This document shows, piece by piece, positions 17,446 through 25,685 of a stretch of DNA of 64,000 nt (its first letter is position 1; the number at the start of each line of letters is the position of its first letter). Where the stretch lies: contig CBDFHH010000002.1 in assembly GCA_965247665.1 (NCBI GenBank), forward strand, positions 434,001 to 498,000, read 5' to 3'. The notes under the pieces were generated by a model. That model saw only the letters and a list, made by a program, of their open reading frames with translations, was not told the origin of the DNA and searched no databases. A program made the position numbers and the translations under genes. The DNA is from CAUZWH01 sp965247665. Lineage in GTDB: Bacteria > Pseudomonadota > Alphaproteobacteria > SHVV01.

Positions 17446-18992
17446 ACGATACCGCGGCGGCCGAATCCGGCGGCAGGGACGCACGGACCGCACCGGTCGT
17501 GATGCGCGCCTCCGAGCTGCACAAGCGGTTCGGCGGCCAAGTGATCCTCGATGAAGCCGAATTCGAGCTGCGCCGCGGCGAGATCGTCCTGCTGCGCGGA
17601 CCCAATGGCTCCGGAAAAACCACGCTGCTGAACATTCTCACCGGCAACCTCGAGCCCGACGCCGGGCATATCGAGATCGCCGCCGACGAAGCACTCGGTA
17701 GCGAGGATTTCCGCTTTCCCCCGTCGTTCCTGCACAGCCTCAACCCGGTCGACCATTTCACGCCCGAGCGCATCGCCAACGAAGGTGTCAGCCGCACCTG
17801 GCAGGACATCCGGTTGTTCCCGACCCATACCTTGCGCGACAACGTCGTGCTGGCGATGAAGAACCAAACCGGCGAGAACCCGGTGGCCGTGTTCTTCAAG
17901 CGCTCCACCATCAACGGCGAGGAGAGCGAGTGGGGTCAGCAAGCCGACGGGTTGCTGTCGCGCTTCGGGCTCGGCGGCCGCGAGACCTCGTCGGCAGACA
18001 TGATTTCGCTGGGCCAATCCAAGCGCGTGGCGATCGCCCGCACGGTCCAGGCCGGCGCGCGCATCCTGTTCCTCGACGAACCGCTGGCGGCGCTCGACGC
18101 CAACGGCATCCGCGACATCATGGGCCTGCTCGCCGAGCTGGTGCGCGAGCACGCCGTTACGCTCGTCATTGTCGAGCACGTGTTCAACATTCCCAAGGTG
18201 CTCGATCTCGCGACCACCGTGTGGACCATCCGCGACGCCGCGATCAAGGTCGAATCGCCCGATGACGTGCGCAAGGAAACGTTCCACGACGAGGGCGATG
18301 CGTTGCGGCCCTGGCTGGCCGAGCTGGCGGGGTCGCGGGACAAGATCGTCGATGTCGACCTGCCGGGCGGCGCGCTGCTGTCGCGGGTCCAGCTCGATCC
18401 ATCGCTCGTCGACCAACCCGGGCTCGAGGTTAAGGATCTCGTGGTCCATCGCGGCCGCCGGCCGGTGATCGGTCGCACCGGCGCCGACGGCAGGGTCGAA
18501 GGCCTGTCGTTCAACGTGCCGCGCGGCGGCCTGGCCGTGCTGCAGGCGCCAAACGGTTGGGGCAAGACCACATTCCTCGAAGCCCTGTCGGGCATCATCC
18601 CGATCGCGAGCGGCGAGATGCGCATCTATGGCGCCGCGGTGCATCGCCTCTCGACCTGGTCGCGTATCGCTCGGGGCTTGGCGGTGATGCAAAGCCGCGA
18701 CAACGCCTTCCCCAACCTCACGGTCGACGAATCGCTCAAGCTGGCCCAGGTCGACGACCCGCCGGAGAATGTACGCCCGTTCATGGGTCGGCGCATCTCC
18801 GATCTCAGCGGCGGCGAACGTCAAAAGGTGGCGGCGGCGTGCTCGCTGGCCAACGCTCAAGACAGCGTGACGATTCTCGACGAACCGTTCGGCATGCTCG
18901 ACATCGCGTCGATCCCAATATTGCAAGAAAGAATAGCTGCCAACGCCGGCGGCGCCACCGTGATCCTGGTGCCGGCCGCTTCGCAATCGTGA
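17442..18992 (+). CDS. Fused LivG-LivF-type ABC transporter ATPase (two nucleotide-binding domains)
   Basis: The 516-residue protein has two ATPase domains. Domain 1 (about 20-270) resembles LivG: Walker A GPNGSGKT at 53-60, VSRTWQDIRLFP, Walker B ILFLDEPLAALD, H-loop VIVEHVFNI; its signature reads ISLGQ. Domain 2 (about 335-516) resembles LivF: Walker A APNGWGKT near 369, VMQSRDNAFPNLTVDE, signature LSGGERQK, Walker B TILDEPFGMLD. Domain 2 ends VILVPAASQS with no H-loop histidine and has an unusual Trp in Walker A, so it may hydrolyse ATP poorly. No permease is adjacent; two livHMK sets elsewhere in the window lack ATPases. Confidence 0.85.
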   Translation: MNDTAAAESGGRDARTAPVVMRASELHKRFGGQVILDEAEFELRRGEIVLLRGPNGSGKTTLLNILTGNLEPDAGHIEIAADEALGSEDFRFPPSFLHSLNPVDHFTPERIANEGVSRTWQDIRLFPTHTLRDNVVLAMKNQTGENPVAVFFKRSTINGEESEWGQQADGLLSRFGLGGRETSSADMISLGQSKRVAIARTVQAGARILFLDEPLAALDANGIRDIMGLLAELVREHAVTLVIVEHVFNIPKVLDLATTVWTIRDAAIKVESPDDVRKETFHDEGDALRPWLAELAGSRDKIVDVDLPGGALLSRVQLDPSLVDQPGLEVKDLVVHRGRRPVIGRTGADGRVEGLSFNVPRGGLAVLQAPNGWGKTTFLEALSGIIPIASGEMRIYGAAVHRLSTWSRIARGLAVMQSRDNAFPNLTVDESLKLAQVDDPPENVRPFMGRRISDLSGGERQKVAAACSLANAQDSVTILDEPFGMLDIASIPILQERIAANAGGATVILVPAASQS

Positions 18993-19080
18993 ACGCTCCG
19001 CGATCAAGTCGGATCGGCCCGACCGCACCTGGTGCATCGTGATCGCGTCGCGGGGGGTGCCGGAGAGGGGAGAAGATACC

Positions 19081-20283
19081 ATGAGTATCGATAAGCTGTT
19101 CGAACCCGCGCGCATCGGCCCGCTGACGATCGAGAACCGCTTCGTCCGCTCCGCTACCTCGGAAACGATGTCGAGTGCCGACGGCACCATCACGGAGGAC
19201 TACACCAACCTCTACCTCGACATCGCCCGCGGCGGAGCCGGCCTGATCTTCACCGGCCACATCTACGTCCACCCGCGGGGGCGCTACATCCAGTATCAGG
19301 CCGGCGTTCACGACGATTCGCTGATTGCGCCCTATAAGCGGTTCACCGACCGCATCCACGACGCCGGCGGTACGATTTTCGGCGAGCTCGGCCACGCCGG
19401 CAGCCAGAGCCGCGATCCGACGGTGACCCCGCTGGCGCCGTCACCGGTCGAGAACTTCATCTCCGCGCGCGAGCCCGCGGAAGCCACCGAGGCCGATATC
19501 AAGGAAGCGATCGAGGCCTTCGGCCACGGCGCTCGGCGCCTGCGCGAAGCCGGTTTTGACGGCGTGCATGTCCACGCCGGGCATGGCTATCTGATCAGCG
19601 AATTCAGCTCGCCCCACGCCAATCGTCGTAATGATGATTGGGGCGGCGACGCCGAGCGCCGGGGCCGCTTCGTCCTCGAAATCTATCGCGCAATTCGGCG
19701 CGAGGTCGGCGATGACTTCCCCGTCACGTTCAAGCTCGGCATGGCTGATTCGATGGACGAGGGCGGCCTCACGATCGACGAGAGCGTGCCGCGCGCGGTC
19801 CAGCTCGAAGCCGAGGGGCTCGACGCCCTGGAGGTCTCGGTCGGCATCATGCACCTCCTGACCAAGAGCGCGGGCGAGTTCATCGGCGTCTCGTTCGCGC
19901 GCGCGTGGCAAGACATGGTGATCCACCGCCTGTGGACCCCGGCCGGCGACGAGGGCTACTTCCGCGACCACGCCCAGGCGGTCAAGAAAGTCCTCGAGAA
20001 CATTCCGGTGATCTTGGTCGGCGGCATCCGCCGTACCGAGACAATGGCCGATATTGTCGTCAGCGGCGACGCCGACTTCATTTCGATGTCGCGACCGTTC
20101 ATCCGCGAGCCCGATCTGCCCAACAAGATCAAGGACGGCAAGCGCGGCCTGGTCGACTGCGTATCGTGCAACATCTGTCTCGAACACGAAGGCACCGAGC
20201 CCACGCAATGCTGGCGCAGCGACAAGCGCAGGCTGCTGCGCCATGCTTGGTGGGTGTTCCGCGGCGGCCACCGGGCGCATTAG
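19081..20283 (+). CDS. Old Yellow Enzyme family NADH:flavin oxidoreductase
   Basis: This 400-residue TIM-barrel flavoprotein has the family opening LFEPARIGPLTIENRFVRSAT, the active-site region HAGHGYLISEFSSPHANRR and the C-terminal FMN segment ILVGGIRR. A cysteine-containing segment (CVSCNICLEH) near the end recalls the iron-sulfur region of 2,4-dienoyl-CoA reductase or trimethylamine dehydrogenase, but the protein stops about 40 residues later, so the extra NAD(P) domains of those enzymes are absent. GGAGAGGGGAGAA precedes the start. The electron donor and substrate are unknown. Confidence 0.85.
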   Translation: MSIDKLFEPARIGPLTIENRFVRSATSETMSSADGTITEDYTNLYLDIARGGAGLIFTGHIYVHPRGRYIQYQAGVHDDSLIAPYKRFTDRIHDAGGTIFGELGHAGSQSRDPTVTPLAPSPVENFISAREPAEATEADIKEAIEAFGHGARRLREAGFDGVHVHAGHGYLISEFSSPHANRRNDDWGGDAERRGRFVLEIYRAIRREVGDDFPVTFKLGMADSMDEGGLTIDESVPRAVQLEAEGLDALEVSVGIMHLLTKSAGEFIGVSFARAWQDMVIHRLWTPAGDEGYFRDHAQAVKKVLENIPVILVGGIRRTETMADIVVSGDADFISMSRPFIREPDLPNKIKDGKRGLVDCVSCNICLEHEGTEPTQCWRSDKRRLLRHAWWVFRGGHRAH

Positions 20284-20448
20284 GGGCAGTCTTTTGCGCC
20301 GCCCTTTGGCTGAATCTTCAACCGGCGTTAACAGTTATCGAACCCATTCCCAGACCGCGTCGAGTTGGGCGAAGTCTACACTTGATTTCGGTGTAGTGAT
20401 CCCCTATCTTGCGGTCCGCGTCTGGGATGAGTCGCCAAGCGTCTCGCC

Positions 20449-20487
20449 TTAGGGTCTAAGGCCCTAAAAGCCCAGTCGCTTTTTTTT
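20449..20487 (+). terminator. Weak hairpin plus T-run after the Old Yellow Enzyme gene
   Basis: TTAGGG and CCCTAA pair around a 7-base loop at 20449-20467, followed 12 bases later by eight Ts at 20480-20487. The gap between stem and T-run makes this a weak terminator call. The same AT-rich stretch contains CTAAATCGG twice just before the DUF3800 gene. Confidence 0.3.
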
Positions 20488-20527
20488 GCCCTAAATCGGT
20501 TTTTTCCTAAATCGGAAGGTTAACTCG

Positions 20528-21187
20528 ATGTATCTTTGCTACATCGATGAATCTGGGACCTCCGATATTCCGGGCAATACTTCCCATTTCGTCCTTGGTG
20601 GAGTCTCGCTGCCGATTTGGCACTGGCGGGACGCAGATCGTGACATTACGACCATCAAACGTCGATACGGTCTTGAGGATGCGGAAATACACACGGCATG
20701 GCTACTAAGGAAGTATCTGGAACAATCTCGCATTAACGACTTCAATAACCTCAGCCGAGCACAACGACAGTCGGAAGTTAGGAAATCTCGAACGAGATAT
20801 CTCTTCCAACTTCAGAATTCAAACAATAGCCGCGCCTATCGGCAAACTAAGAAAAATTACGCACAGACCAATGCGTATATCCACTTGACCTTGCGAGAGC
20901 GTCAAAGCTTTGTTGCGGAGATCTCGGACTGTGTTTCAAACTGGGGTTTCGCCCGATTGTTCGCAGAGTGCATAGACAAAATCCACTTTGACCCGCTGCG
21001 AGCACGATCTTCGGTAGATGAACAAGCATTTGAGCAAGTAATATCCAGATTCGAGAAGTACCTTCAGAATACTGATGGTACCGATGGCCAAAGGAATTAT
21101 GGACTCATCGTCCATGACAACAACGAAACCGTGGAGAAAAAACACACTCTTCTAATGAGGGGATTTTCTAATGAGGGGATTTTCTAA
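20528..21187 (+). CDS. DUF3800 protein, N-terminal part, terminated inside a repeat array
   Basis: The frame begins MYLCYIDESG, the DUF3800 signature with its acidic pair, and continues through FVLGGVSLP and GLIVHDNNETVEKKHTLLMRGF before hitting TAA in the third copy of a 16-bp repeat. DUF3800 proteins are RNase H-fold proteins often found near mobile or defence genes; their activity is poorly known. The gene is clearly richer in A and T than its neighbours, suggesting acquisition. The family C-terminus is encoded beyond the array in the same frame, so this is one gene split by repeat expansion. GGAAGG lies 8 bases before the ATG. Confidence 0.75.
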   Translation: MYLCYIDESGTSDIPGNTSHFVLGGVSLPIWHWRDADRDITTIKRRYGLEDAEIHTAWLLRKYLEQSRINDFNNLSRAQRQSEVRKSRTRYLFQLQNSNNSRAYRQTKKNYAQTNAYIHLTLRERQSFVAEISDCVSNWGFARLFAECIDKIHFDPLRARSSVDEQAFEQVISRFEKYLQNTDGTDGQRNYGLIVHDNNETVEKKHTLLMRGFSNEGIF

Positions 21188-21358
21188 TGAGGGGATTTTC
21201 TAATGAGGGGATTTTCTAATGAGGGGATTTTCTAATGAGGGGATTTTCTAATGAGGGGATTTTCTAATGAGGGGATTTTCTAATGAGGGGATTTTCTAAT
21301 GAGGGGATTTTCTAATGAGGGGATTTTCTAATGAGGGGATTTTCTAATGAGGGGATTT
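21151..21358 (+). repeat. 13 perfect copies of a 16-bp repeat inside the DUF3800 gene
   Basis: The unit TCTAATGAGGGGATTT occurs 13 times head to tail with no mismatch (208 bp). Each unit carries GAGGGG eight bases before the next ATG, a good ribosome-site spacing. From each ATG a 10-codon frame MRGFSNEGIF ends in TAATG, whose ATG opens the frame two units on. The chain starting from the upstream ORF reaches the ATG at 21347, which opens the downstream part. The 12 extra copies add 192 bases, so the reading frame is kept but stops recur every 48 bases. Confidence 0.97.
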
Positions 21359-21619
21359 CACCAGAAAGGTACTCTCTGGATAAATATTCAAAGAATTATC
21401 GAGACGCCGTTATTTGTCGATAGTCAACTGACAAGTATGGTTCAGATCGCTGACCTCTGTAGCTACTCGTTGAGACGATTTGTGGAGAATGGTGAAATGA
21501 CGCTATTCAACAAGATCTACGCTCGTGCAGATCGATATCAAGGACGCGGGGTAGGGGTCCGTCACTTCACAGATCAGGCATGTCAATGCGCGATATGTAG
21601 GGGACATAGGGCAGGCTAA
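21347..21619 (+). CDS. DUF3800 protein, C-terminal part
   Basis: This 90-residue frame starts at the ATG of the last repeat copy and encodes HQKGTLWINIQRIIETPLF, SQLTSMVQIADLCSYSLRRF and a Cys-containing end, all characteristic of the DUF3800 C-terminal half including the IADLCSY motif. It is in the same frame as the N-terminal part. It would be made only by reinitiation on the repeat-borne start or after contraction to a single repeat copy. Otherwise the gene is off. Confidence 0.65.
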   Translation: MRGFHQKGTLWINIQRIIETPLFVDSQLTSMVQIADLCSYSLRRFVENGEMTLFNKIYARADRYQGRGVGVRHFTDQACQCAICRGHRAG

Positions 21620-21930
21620 TCCCGACGATACGGACGTGTCGACCAGCTTTTCTCGCTGATCGCACTCGGGCGGGGCAACCTGTGACCCCACTCGACCAGA
21701 TCGAATGAGTGCTTTTTCGGCGCGGCGACAAGCCTGACACCAGCTGACATGGCAAACGTCTTCAATCCGCGTCGTCGTTTATACCAACCTCCCGATCGGC
21801 GCTCTCCTCACCGACAACACGCTACCGGGTTCGCCGCGGCCAAAGTACCGATCGAACGCAGGTGCGGCCGGTACCGAACTGCTAGTCTGGTCTTGCGATC
21901 GCGCGCGGAATTCAAGCCACGGAGGGAGCC
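21620..21930. other. Intergenic region after DUF3800
   Basis: About 310 bases with no coding frame I can support. It marks the return from AT-rich to typical base composition. A GGAGG site at the right end (about 21920) belongs to the cupin gene. Confidence 0.5.
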
Positions 21931-22455
21931 ATGAATTTGATACGCCGGGTGGTCACCGGCCACGACGCCCATGGACGTTCGATCGTCATTTCCGACGGGC
22001 CGGTGCCGACGGAAGGCCAGGATCTCGGCCAGCTCTACGCATGGGCCGCCGACCAAGTGCCGGCCAAGACGGTCGCGCGAACCGAAGACATCGACGCTTC
22101 GGATTCGCTGCATGAGCCGCCGCGCCAAGGCGTCAAGGTCTTCTTCGTAGAGTTCCCGCCTGACGACGGCACGGTAAGCGAGGAGCAAAAGCGCGCCTAT
22201 GCGAAGGAGCTGTTTGCGAAGCTCGGCACCGGTTTCACCCAGCCCGACGCCGCGCGTCATCCCTTCATGCACGTCACCCCGACTGTGGATTGCGTGATCA
22301 TCCTGTCGGGCGAAGTCTCGCTGCTGCTCGATGAGGGCGACCCGATACCCCTCAGGCCGTTCGACGTCGTCGTCCAGCAGGGCACCAACCACGCCTGGAT
22401 CAATACGGGCCCGGAGCCGATGTTGTTCGCCGCGATCATGGCGGCGAAGGCCTAG
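21931..22455 (+). CDS. Cupin domain protein
   Basis: The 174-residue protein has a C-terminal cupin barrel: RHPFMHVTPTVDCVIILSG with metal-type residues, a GEVSLLLDEGD turn and the second motif VVVQQGTNHAWINTG. The N-terminal half (RRVVTGHDAHGRSIVISDG) is typical of a subgroup annotated as cupins of unknown function in catabolic clusters. A strong GGAGG site precedes the ATG. It is convergent with the PhyH dioxygenase. No substrate can be assigned. Confidence 0.8.
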   Translation: MNLIRRVVTGHDAHGRSIVISDGPVPTEGQDLGQLYAWAADQVPAKTVARTEDIDASDSLHEPPRQGVKVFFVEFPPDDGTVSEEQKRAYAKELFAKLGTGFTQPDAARHPFMHVTPTVDCVIILSGEVSLLLDEGDPIPLRPFDVVVQQGTNHAWINTGPEPMLFAAIMAAKA

Positions 22456-22460
22456 CCCCA

Positions 22461-22479
22461 GCCACCACACGCTGGTGGC
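22461..22479. terminator. 7-bp hairpin between convergent genes
   Basis: GCCACCA and TGGTGGC pair around CACGC, just after the cupin stop and facing the end of the PhyH gene. No T-run is present, so it is at most a weak terminator. Confidence 0.3.
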
Positions 22480-22526
22480 CGCGAAACTCACTGGCCGCAG
22501 AGGTTGGGGCGTGTTTGGTGCGGCGG

Positions 22527-23420
22527 CTACTCTGCCGCCCGGCGCGGCGCGTCGGTCCGCGACCACACCCGCGGAAACGCGGGATGGTTGGGATCATCCG
22601 GAAACGGATCGCCGTTCTTGATGCCGGGGTCCGTCGCCGGGCCGATGCTGAAGGGAACGTTGCCGCGCACCGCATAGGTCGATCCCGCACCGGCGAAGCG
22701 ACAGATGAAAGCGCGGCGTCGATCGTCGGTGAAGTTGCCCGGGGCGCCGTGCAGGATCAGCAGGCTCGAGACAAACACATCGCCCGGTTCGGCCGGTGTG
22801 GTTACGATATCGTAACCCTCCGGGTGGTTGTCGATGTCGGGCATCGGCTCCAGCTCGCGCTCGGGGTGGTCGGGGTCGACAAACCCCGACGCTTTTTCCA
22901 CGATCTCGGCGTCGGCACCGGCCTCGTAGGGGATGAACCAGCGCCCCCATTTGTGCGAGCCGCGCACCCACTGCATCGCCCCGCTCTCCGGGGTCTCCGT
23001 ATCGAGCGACACGCGCATGCCGAGCGCTGGCCCCTCGACCGCGTTGCCGGTAACGTCCTGATGGAAGCTGGTGACGGTCGGCGTATGCGGCTCCTTGCAC
23101 AGCAGCACGTTGATCACCAGGTTGACGAACGGCGAATTCAGGATCGTCGCCGCCAGCTCGGCTGCCGGCGATTCGAAAATGAAAGCGCGGAAGTCGTCGT
23201 TGTAGAGCCACATGTCCTTGTCGAAGGCCATGCGACCGCTCTGACCACCCTCGTTGAAGTCCGCGCCGGCCGGGCCCGGACGATCGAGCATCACTTCGGT
23301 TGCGCGCCGCAGGCGCTCGATCCAGTCATCGTCGAACATACCGCGCAGCCGGACGAAGCCATCCGCTTCGAAAGTGCGAAATTCGTCGTCGGTGATGGCG
23401 CGCAGCGGACGGGAATTCAT
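22527..23420 (-). CDS. Phytanoyl-CoA dioxygenase (PhyH) family 2-oxoglutarate/Fe(II) oxygenase
   Basis: This 297-residue protein has the PhyH iron motif HQD in SFHQDVTGNAVEG and the distal His in LILHGAPGNFTDDRRRAF, whose arginines would bind 2-oxoglutarate. PhyH proteins hydroxylate varied small molecules, so phytanoyl-CoA should not be assumed. I start at ATG 23420, preceded by AGGAGG, rather than ten codons upstream. It lies downstream of livK in the same direction, so it may act on the transported compound. Confidence 0.87.
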   Translation of the reverse strand: MNSRPLRAITDDEFRTFEADGFVRLRGMFDDDWIERLRRATEVMLDRPGPAGADFNEGGQSGRMAFDKDMWLYNDDFRAFIFESPAAELAATILNSPFVNLVINVLLCKEPHTPTVTSFHQDVTGNAVEGPALGMRVSLDTETPESGAMQWVRGSHKWGRWFIPYEAGADAEIVEKASGFVDPDHPERELEPMPDIDNHPEGYDIVTTPAEPGDVFVSSLLILHGAPGNFTDDRRRAFICRFAGAGSTYAVRGNVPFSIGPATDPGIKNGDPFPDDPNHPAFPRVWSRTDAPRRAAE

Positions 23421-23447
23421 CGCGAGCCTCCTGCCTTCGCGACCAAG

Positions 23448-23476
23448 CAAGGGGGCCGCCCGTTGCGGCCCCCTTG
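23448..23476 (-). terminator. 12-bp GC-rich stem-loop between livK and the PhyH gene
   Basis: CAAGGGGGCCGC pairs perfectly with GCGGCCCCCTTG around a 5-base loop. It sits 56 bases after the livK stop and upstream of the PhyH ribosome site. It lacks a T-run but is stable enough to end or slow transcription after livK. Confidence 0.5.
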
Positions 23477-23531
23477 GTCACCTATCTGCCAACGAATCCG
23501 TCTCGGCCGACGAACCCCGCCGCCGCCCCGA

Positions 23532-24659
23532 TTACTGCTGCAGCACCTTGACGCTGCGGTCGGGGTTGACTTGACCGATCCCGAGCGAACCGATGACGTC
23601 GCCATCGGCGTCGAGTTCGATTTTTCCGATCAGTCCGGCATGCGGCGTGACGCCACGCAGCGTCGTGGTGGTGACTTTGCCGCTCTTCTTGTAGGCCTCG
23701 ACGATCATCTGCCCAGTGTCGTAGCCGTAGGCTGACGCGTAAGTCGGCGAGGCGCCGATTGCTGCCTTGTATCTGTCCTTCCACTCTCCGAGTGCCGGGA
23801 TCACCCCAGGCAGCTCGAAATGCGGCGATGCGAACACCGTGCCCACCAATTCCGACGTCGGGATGTCCTTGTAGAGCAGATCGATGAAGTCCATCGTCGT
23901 GATGACCTCGCCGGTCTTCACATAGGTACGAACCGCTTTGAGGAACGGATACACATGGAAAGCGAAACCGGAGATGATCGTGAGGTCGGGCTTGAACTTG
24001 GCCGCCTTGAGCGCGAGGGTGTTGTAATCCTTGGTGTTGAAGTCATACATCTCGCGCATGAATTTTACGTCGGTCCCGGCGAAGGCGGGTTCGACGATCT
24101 TGGCGAACTGTTCATCGATACTCGCGAAGTTCAATCCGATGACCGCGATCTTCTTGGCTTTTTTGGTCTTGATGTAATCGATGTAGAGCGGGCCTTCGAG
24201 TTTGTACGAAGGGAAAATCCGCAGGCGATTCTCGTTCTCGCGTGACAGAAAGGCATCAAACGCAAGCATGAAGTGGGGCATGCCGACCCGGTCGAGTTCG
24301 GGCGCGATCGCCTTCGATTGGTTCGAATAACCCGAGATGTAGACGTCGACCGGGTTGAGCAGGTGCTTCTTGACCACCGTGATCGCGGACTTGGGATCGC
24401 CGGCGTCCTGCATGTCGACATCGAAGGTATCACGCGGTACGCCGAGACGCTTGGAGGCCTCGTCGAGCCCCATCTGCAAGCCCTGGGTGTAGTCGACGAA
24501 GATCAGGGCGATCGGGCCGGTCAGCGGCCCGTTGACGGCGATGCGGATTTCACCGGCGGCGTAGCCCGGCGACGTCGGCAACAGCAACGCGGCGGTAATG
24601 AGTAGCGCGCTCGCGAGCCCGAGGGTCTCGGCTCGCAGTCGTTTTCTGCGTTCAAACAT
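23532..24659 (-). CDS. Branched-chain amino acid-type ABC transporter substrate-binding protein (LivK-like, set 1)
   Basis: The 375-residue protein carries a signal peptide ending near PTSPGYA-AGE and the Leu/Ile/Val-binding fold (IRIAVNGPLTGPIALIF, repeated lobes, YASAYGYDTGQMIVEAYK). The start at 24659 has the strong site GGGAGGACAAT. It follows livM and livH of the same set in the opposite end of the locus, all leftward. Such proteins bind amino acids but also amides, aromatic acids or ureas, so the ligand is open. It is clearly related to the set 2 protein at 32541. Confidence 0.88.
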   Translation of the reverse strand: MFERRKRLRAETLGLASALLITAALLLPTSPGYAAGEIRIAVNGPLTGPIALIFVDYTQGLQMGLDEASKRLGVPRDTFDVDMQDAGDPKSAITVVKKHLLNPVDVYISGYSNQSKAIAPELDRVGMPHFMLAFDAFLSRENENRLRIFPSYKLEGPLYIDYIKTKKAKKIAVIGLNFASIDEQFAKIVEPAFAGTDVKFMREMYDFNTKDYNTLALKAAKFKPDLTIISGFAFHVYPFLKAVRTYVKTGEVITTMDFIDLLYKDIPTSELVGTVFASPHFELPGVIPALGEWKDRYKAAIGASPTYASAYGYDTGQMIVEAYKKSGKVTTTTLRGVTPHAGLIGKIELDADGDVIGSLGIGQVNPDRSVKVLQQ

Positions 24660-24678
24660 ATTGTCCTCCCGTTGTCGG

Positions 24679-24729
24679 ATACTTGGATGATTCACATACT
24701 TGGATGATTCGGATGCTTGGATGATAATG
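24679..24729 (-). repeat. Three tandem 17-bp repeats upstream of livK set 1
   Basis: ATACTTGGATGATTCAC, ATACTTGGATGATTCGG and ATGCTTGGATGATAATG lie head to tail, directly before the livK ribosome site and after livM. The first two copies differ at two positions; the third diverges at its end. The array could be an array of regulator-binding sites for a livK promoter or simple slippage. Confidence 0.85.
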
Positions 24730-24782
24730 TCCCGCACGCGCAAATTCTAGCTGCACCGGTGGTGATTGAAAGACTCCTTGGC

Positions 24783-25685
24783 TCAACCCAGGCGATAGTT
24801 GCCGGCCAGTCCCTGGGGCCTGAGATGCATCATGCCGATCAGCAAGATGCCGAAGATCAGCAACCTCAGTTCCGCCGCAAACTGATCGGGTAGATCGGCG
24901 AAACGAAGCGCCTCCGGTATCGCCAGCAGAACGAACGCACCGACCAGCGGACCTTTGAACGTGTTGCCCACGCCGCCGATGATGATCATGGTCAGCAGCA
25001 GCAGCGAGTCGGTCAGCGAGGCCGTGGCCGGGTCGATGAAGCTGATGTAGGAAGCGTAAAGCACCCCCGCGAAACCCGCCATCGCGCAGGCGATCGCGAT
25101 CGCCTGGACCTTGGCCAGCCGCACGTATTTACCGAGCCCGCGCGCGGCGAGTTCGTCGTCGCGCATCGCCTGCAGCATCCGCCCCCAGGGCGAGTCCAGC
25201 AGCTTCCAGCAGAACAGCATGAAAAGCCCGGCGACGAGGGTAAACAGGATCGCGATCGATTCGATCGATTCGAAAGTGAACCCGAAGATCGACGGCCTCG
25301 GAATTCCCTCCAGACCATAGGGTCCGTTGGTCAGGTTGCTGAGAGTGCCGGGCTTGTCGCCCCGCGAGTGCCAGTTGTTGATCACGCTGAACAGCGCGAA
25401 CTGGATCGACAGCGAGATCAGTACAAAGTAGTCGCCGCGAAATCGCCAGGCCGCCAGAGAAAGAATGAGGCTGGCGAGCGCCGCCAGACCGATCCCGAGC
25501 GCCGCCGCCGACAGGAAATCCCACCCCCAGGCCTGGACCGAGAGGGCGTAAGCGTAGGTGCCGATGCCGAAGAATGCCGCGTGCGATAGCGTCAGCAGCC
25601 CGCAATAGCCGACCACGATGTTGAGGCTCATTGCGACGATGAAATAGATGTCGAAAAGAATGATGAGGTGGAGGATGTAGTTCAT
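24783..25685 (-). CDS. Branched-chain amino acid-type ABC permease (LivM-like, set 1)
   Basis: The 300-residue permease has eight to ten hydrophobic segments, the family opening DIYFIVAMSLNIVVGYCGLLTLSHAAFFGIG and the EAA-like segment LQAMRDDELAARGLGKYV. It starts at ATG 25685, overlapping the livH stop as ATGA, so the two permeases are translationally coupled. No ATPase gene follows, which is unusual for Liv systems. Confidence 0.9.
   Translation of the reverse strand: MNYILHLIILFDIYFIVAMSLNIVVGYCGLLTLSHAAFFGIGTYAYALSVQAWGWDFLSAAALGIGLAALASLILSLAAWRFRGDYFVLISLSIQFALFSVINNWHSRGDKPGTLSNLTNGPYGLEGIPRPSIFGFTFESIESIAILFTLVAGLFMLFCWKLLDSPWGRMLQAMRDDELAARGLGKYVRLAKVQAIAIACAMAGFAGVLYASYISFIDPATASLTDSLLLLTMIIIGGVGNTFKGPLVGAFVLLAIPEALRFADLPDQFAAELRLLIFGILLIGMMHLRPQGLAGNYRLG

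Noticed and set aside
21151..21358. CRISPR array
   Set aside because: The repeats are directly adjacent with no spacers, and no cas gene is near.
22465..22620. Alternative plus-strand gene opposite the PhyH dioxygenase
   Set aside because: The frame is an antisense shadow; the minus-strand PhyH protein has the HxD and distal His motifs.
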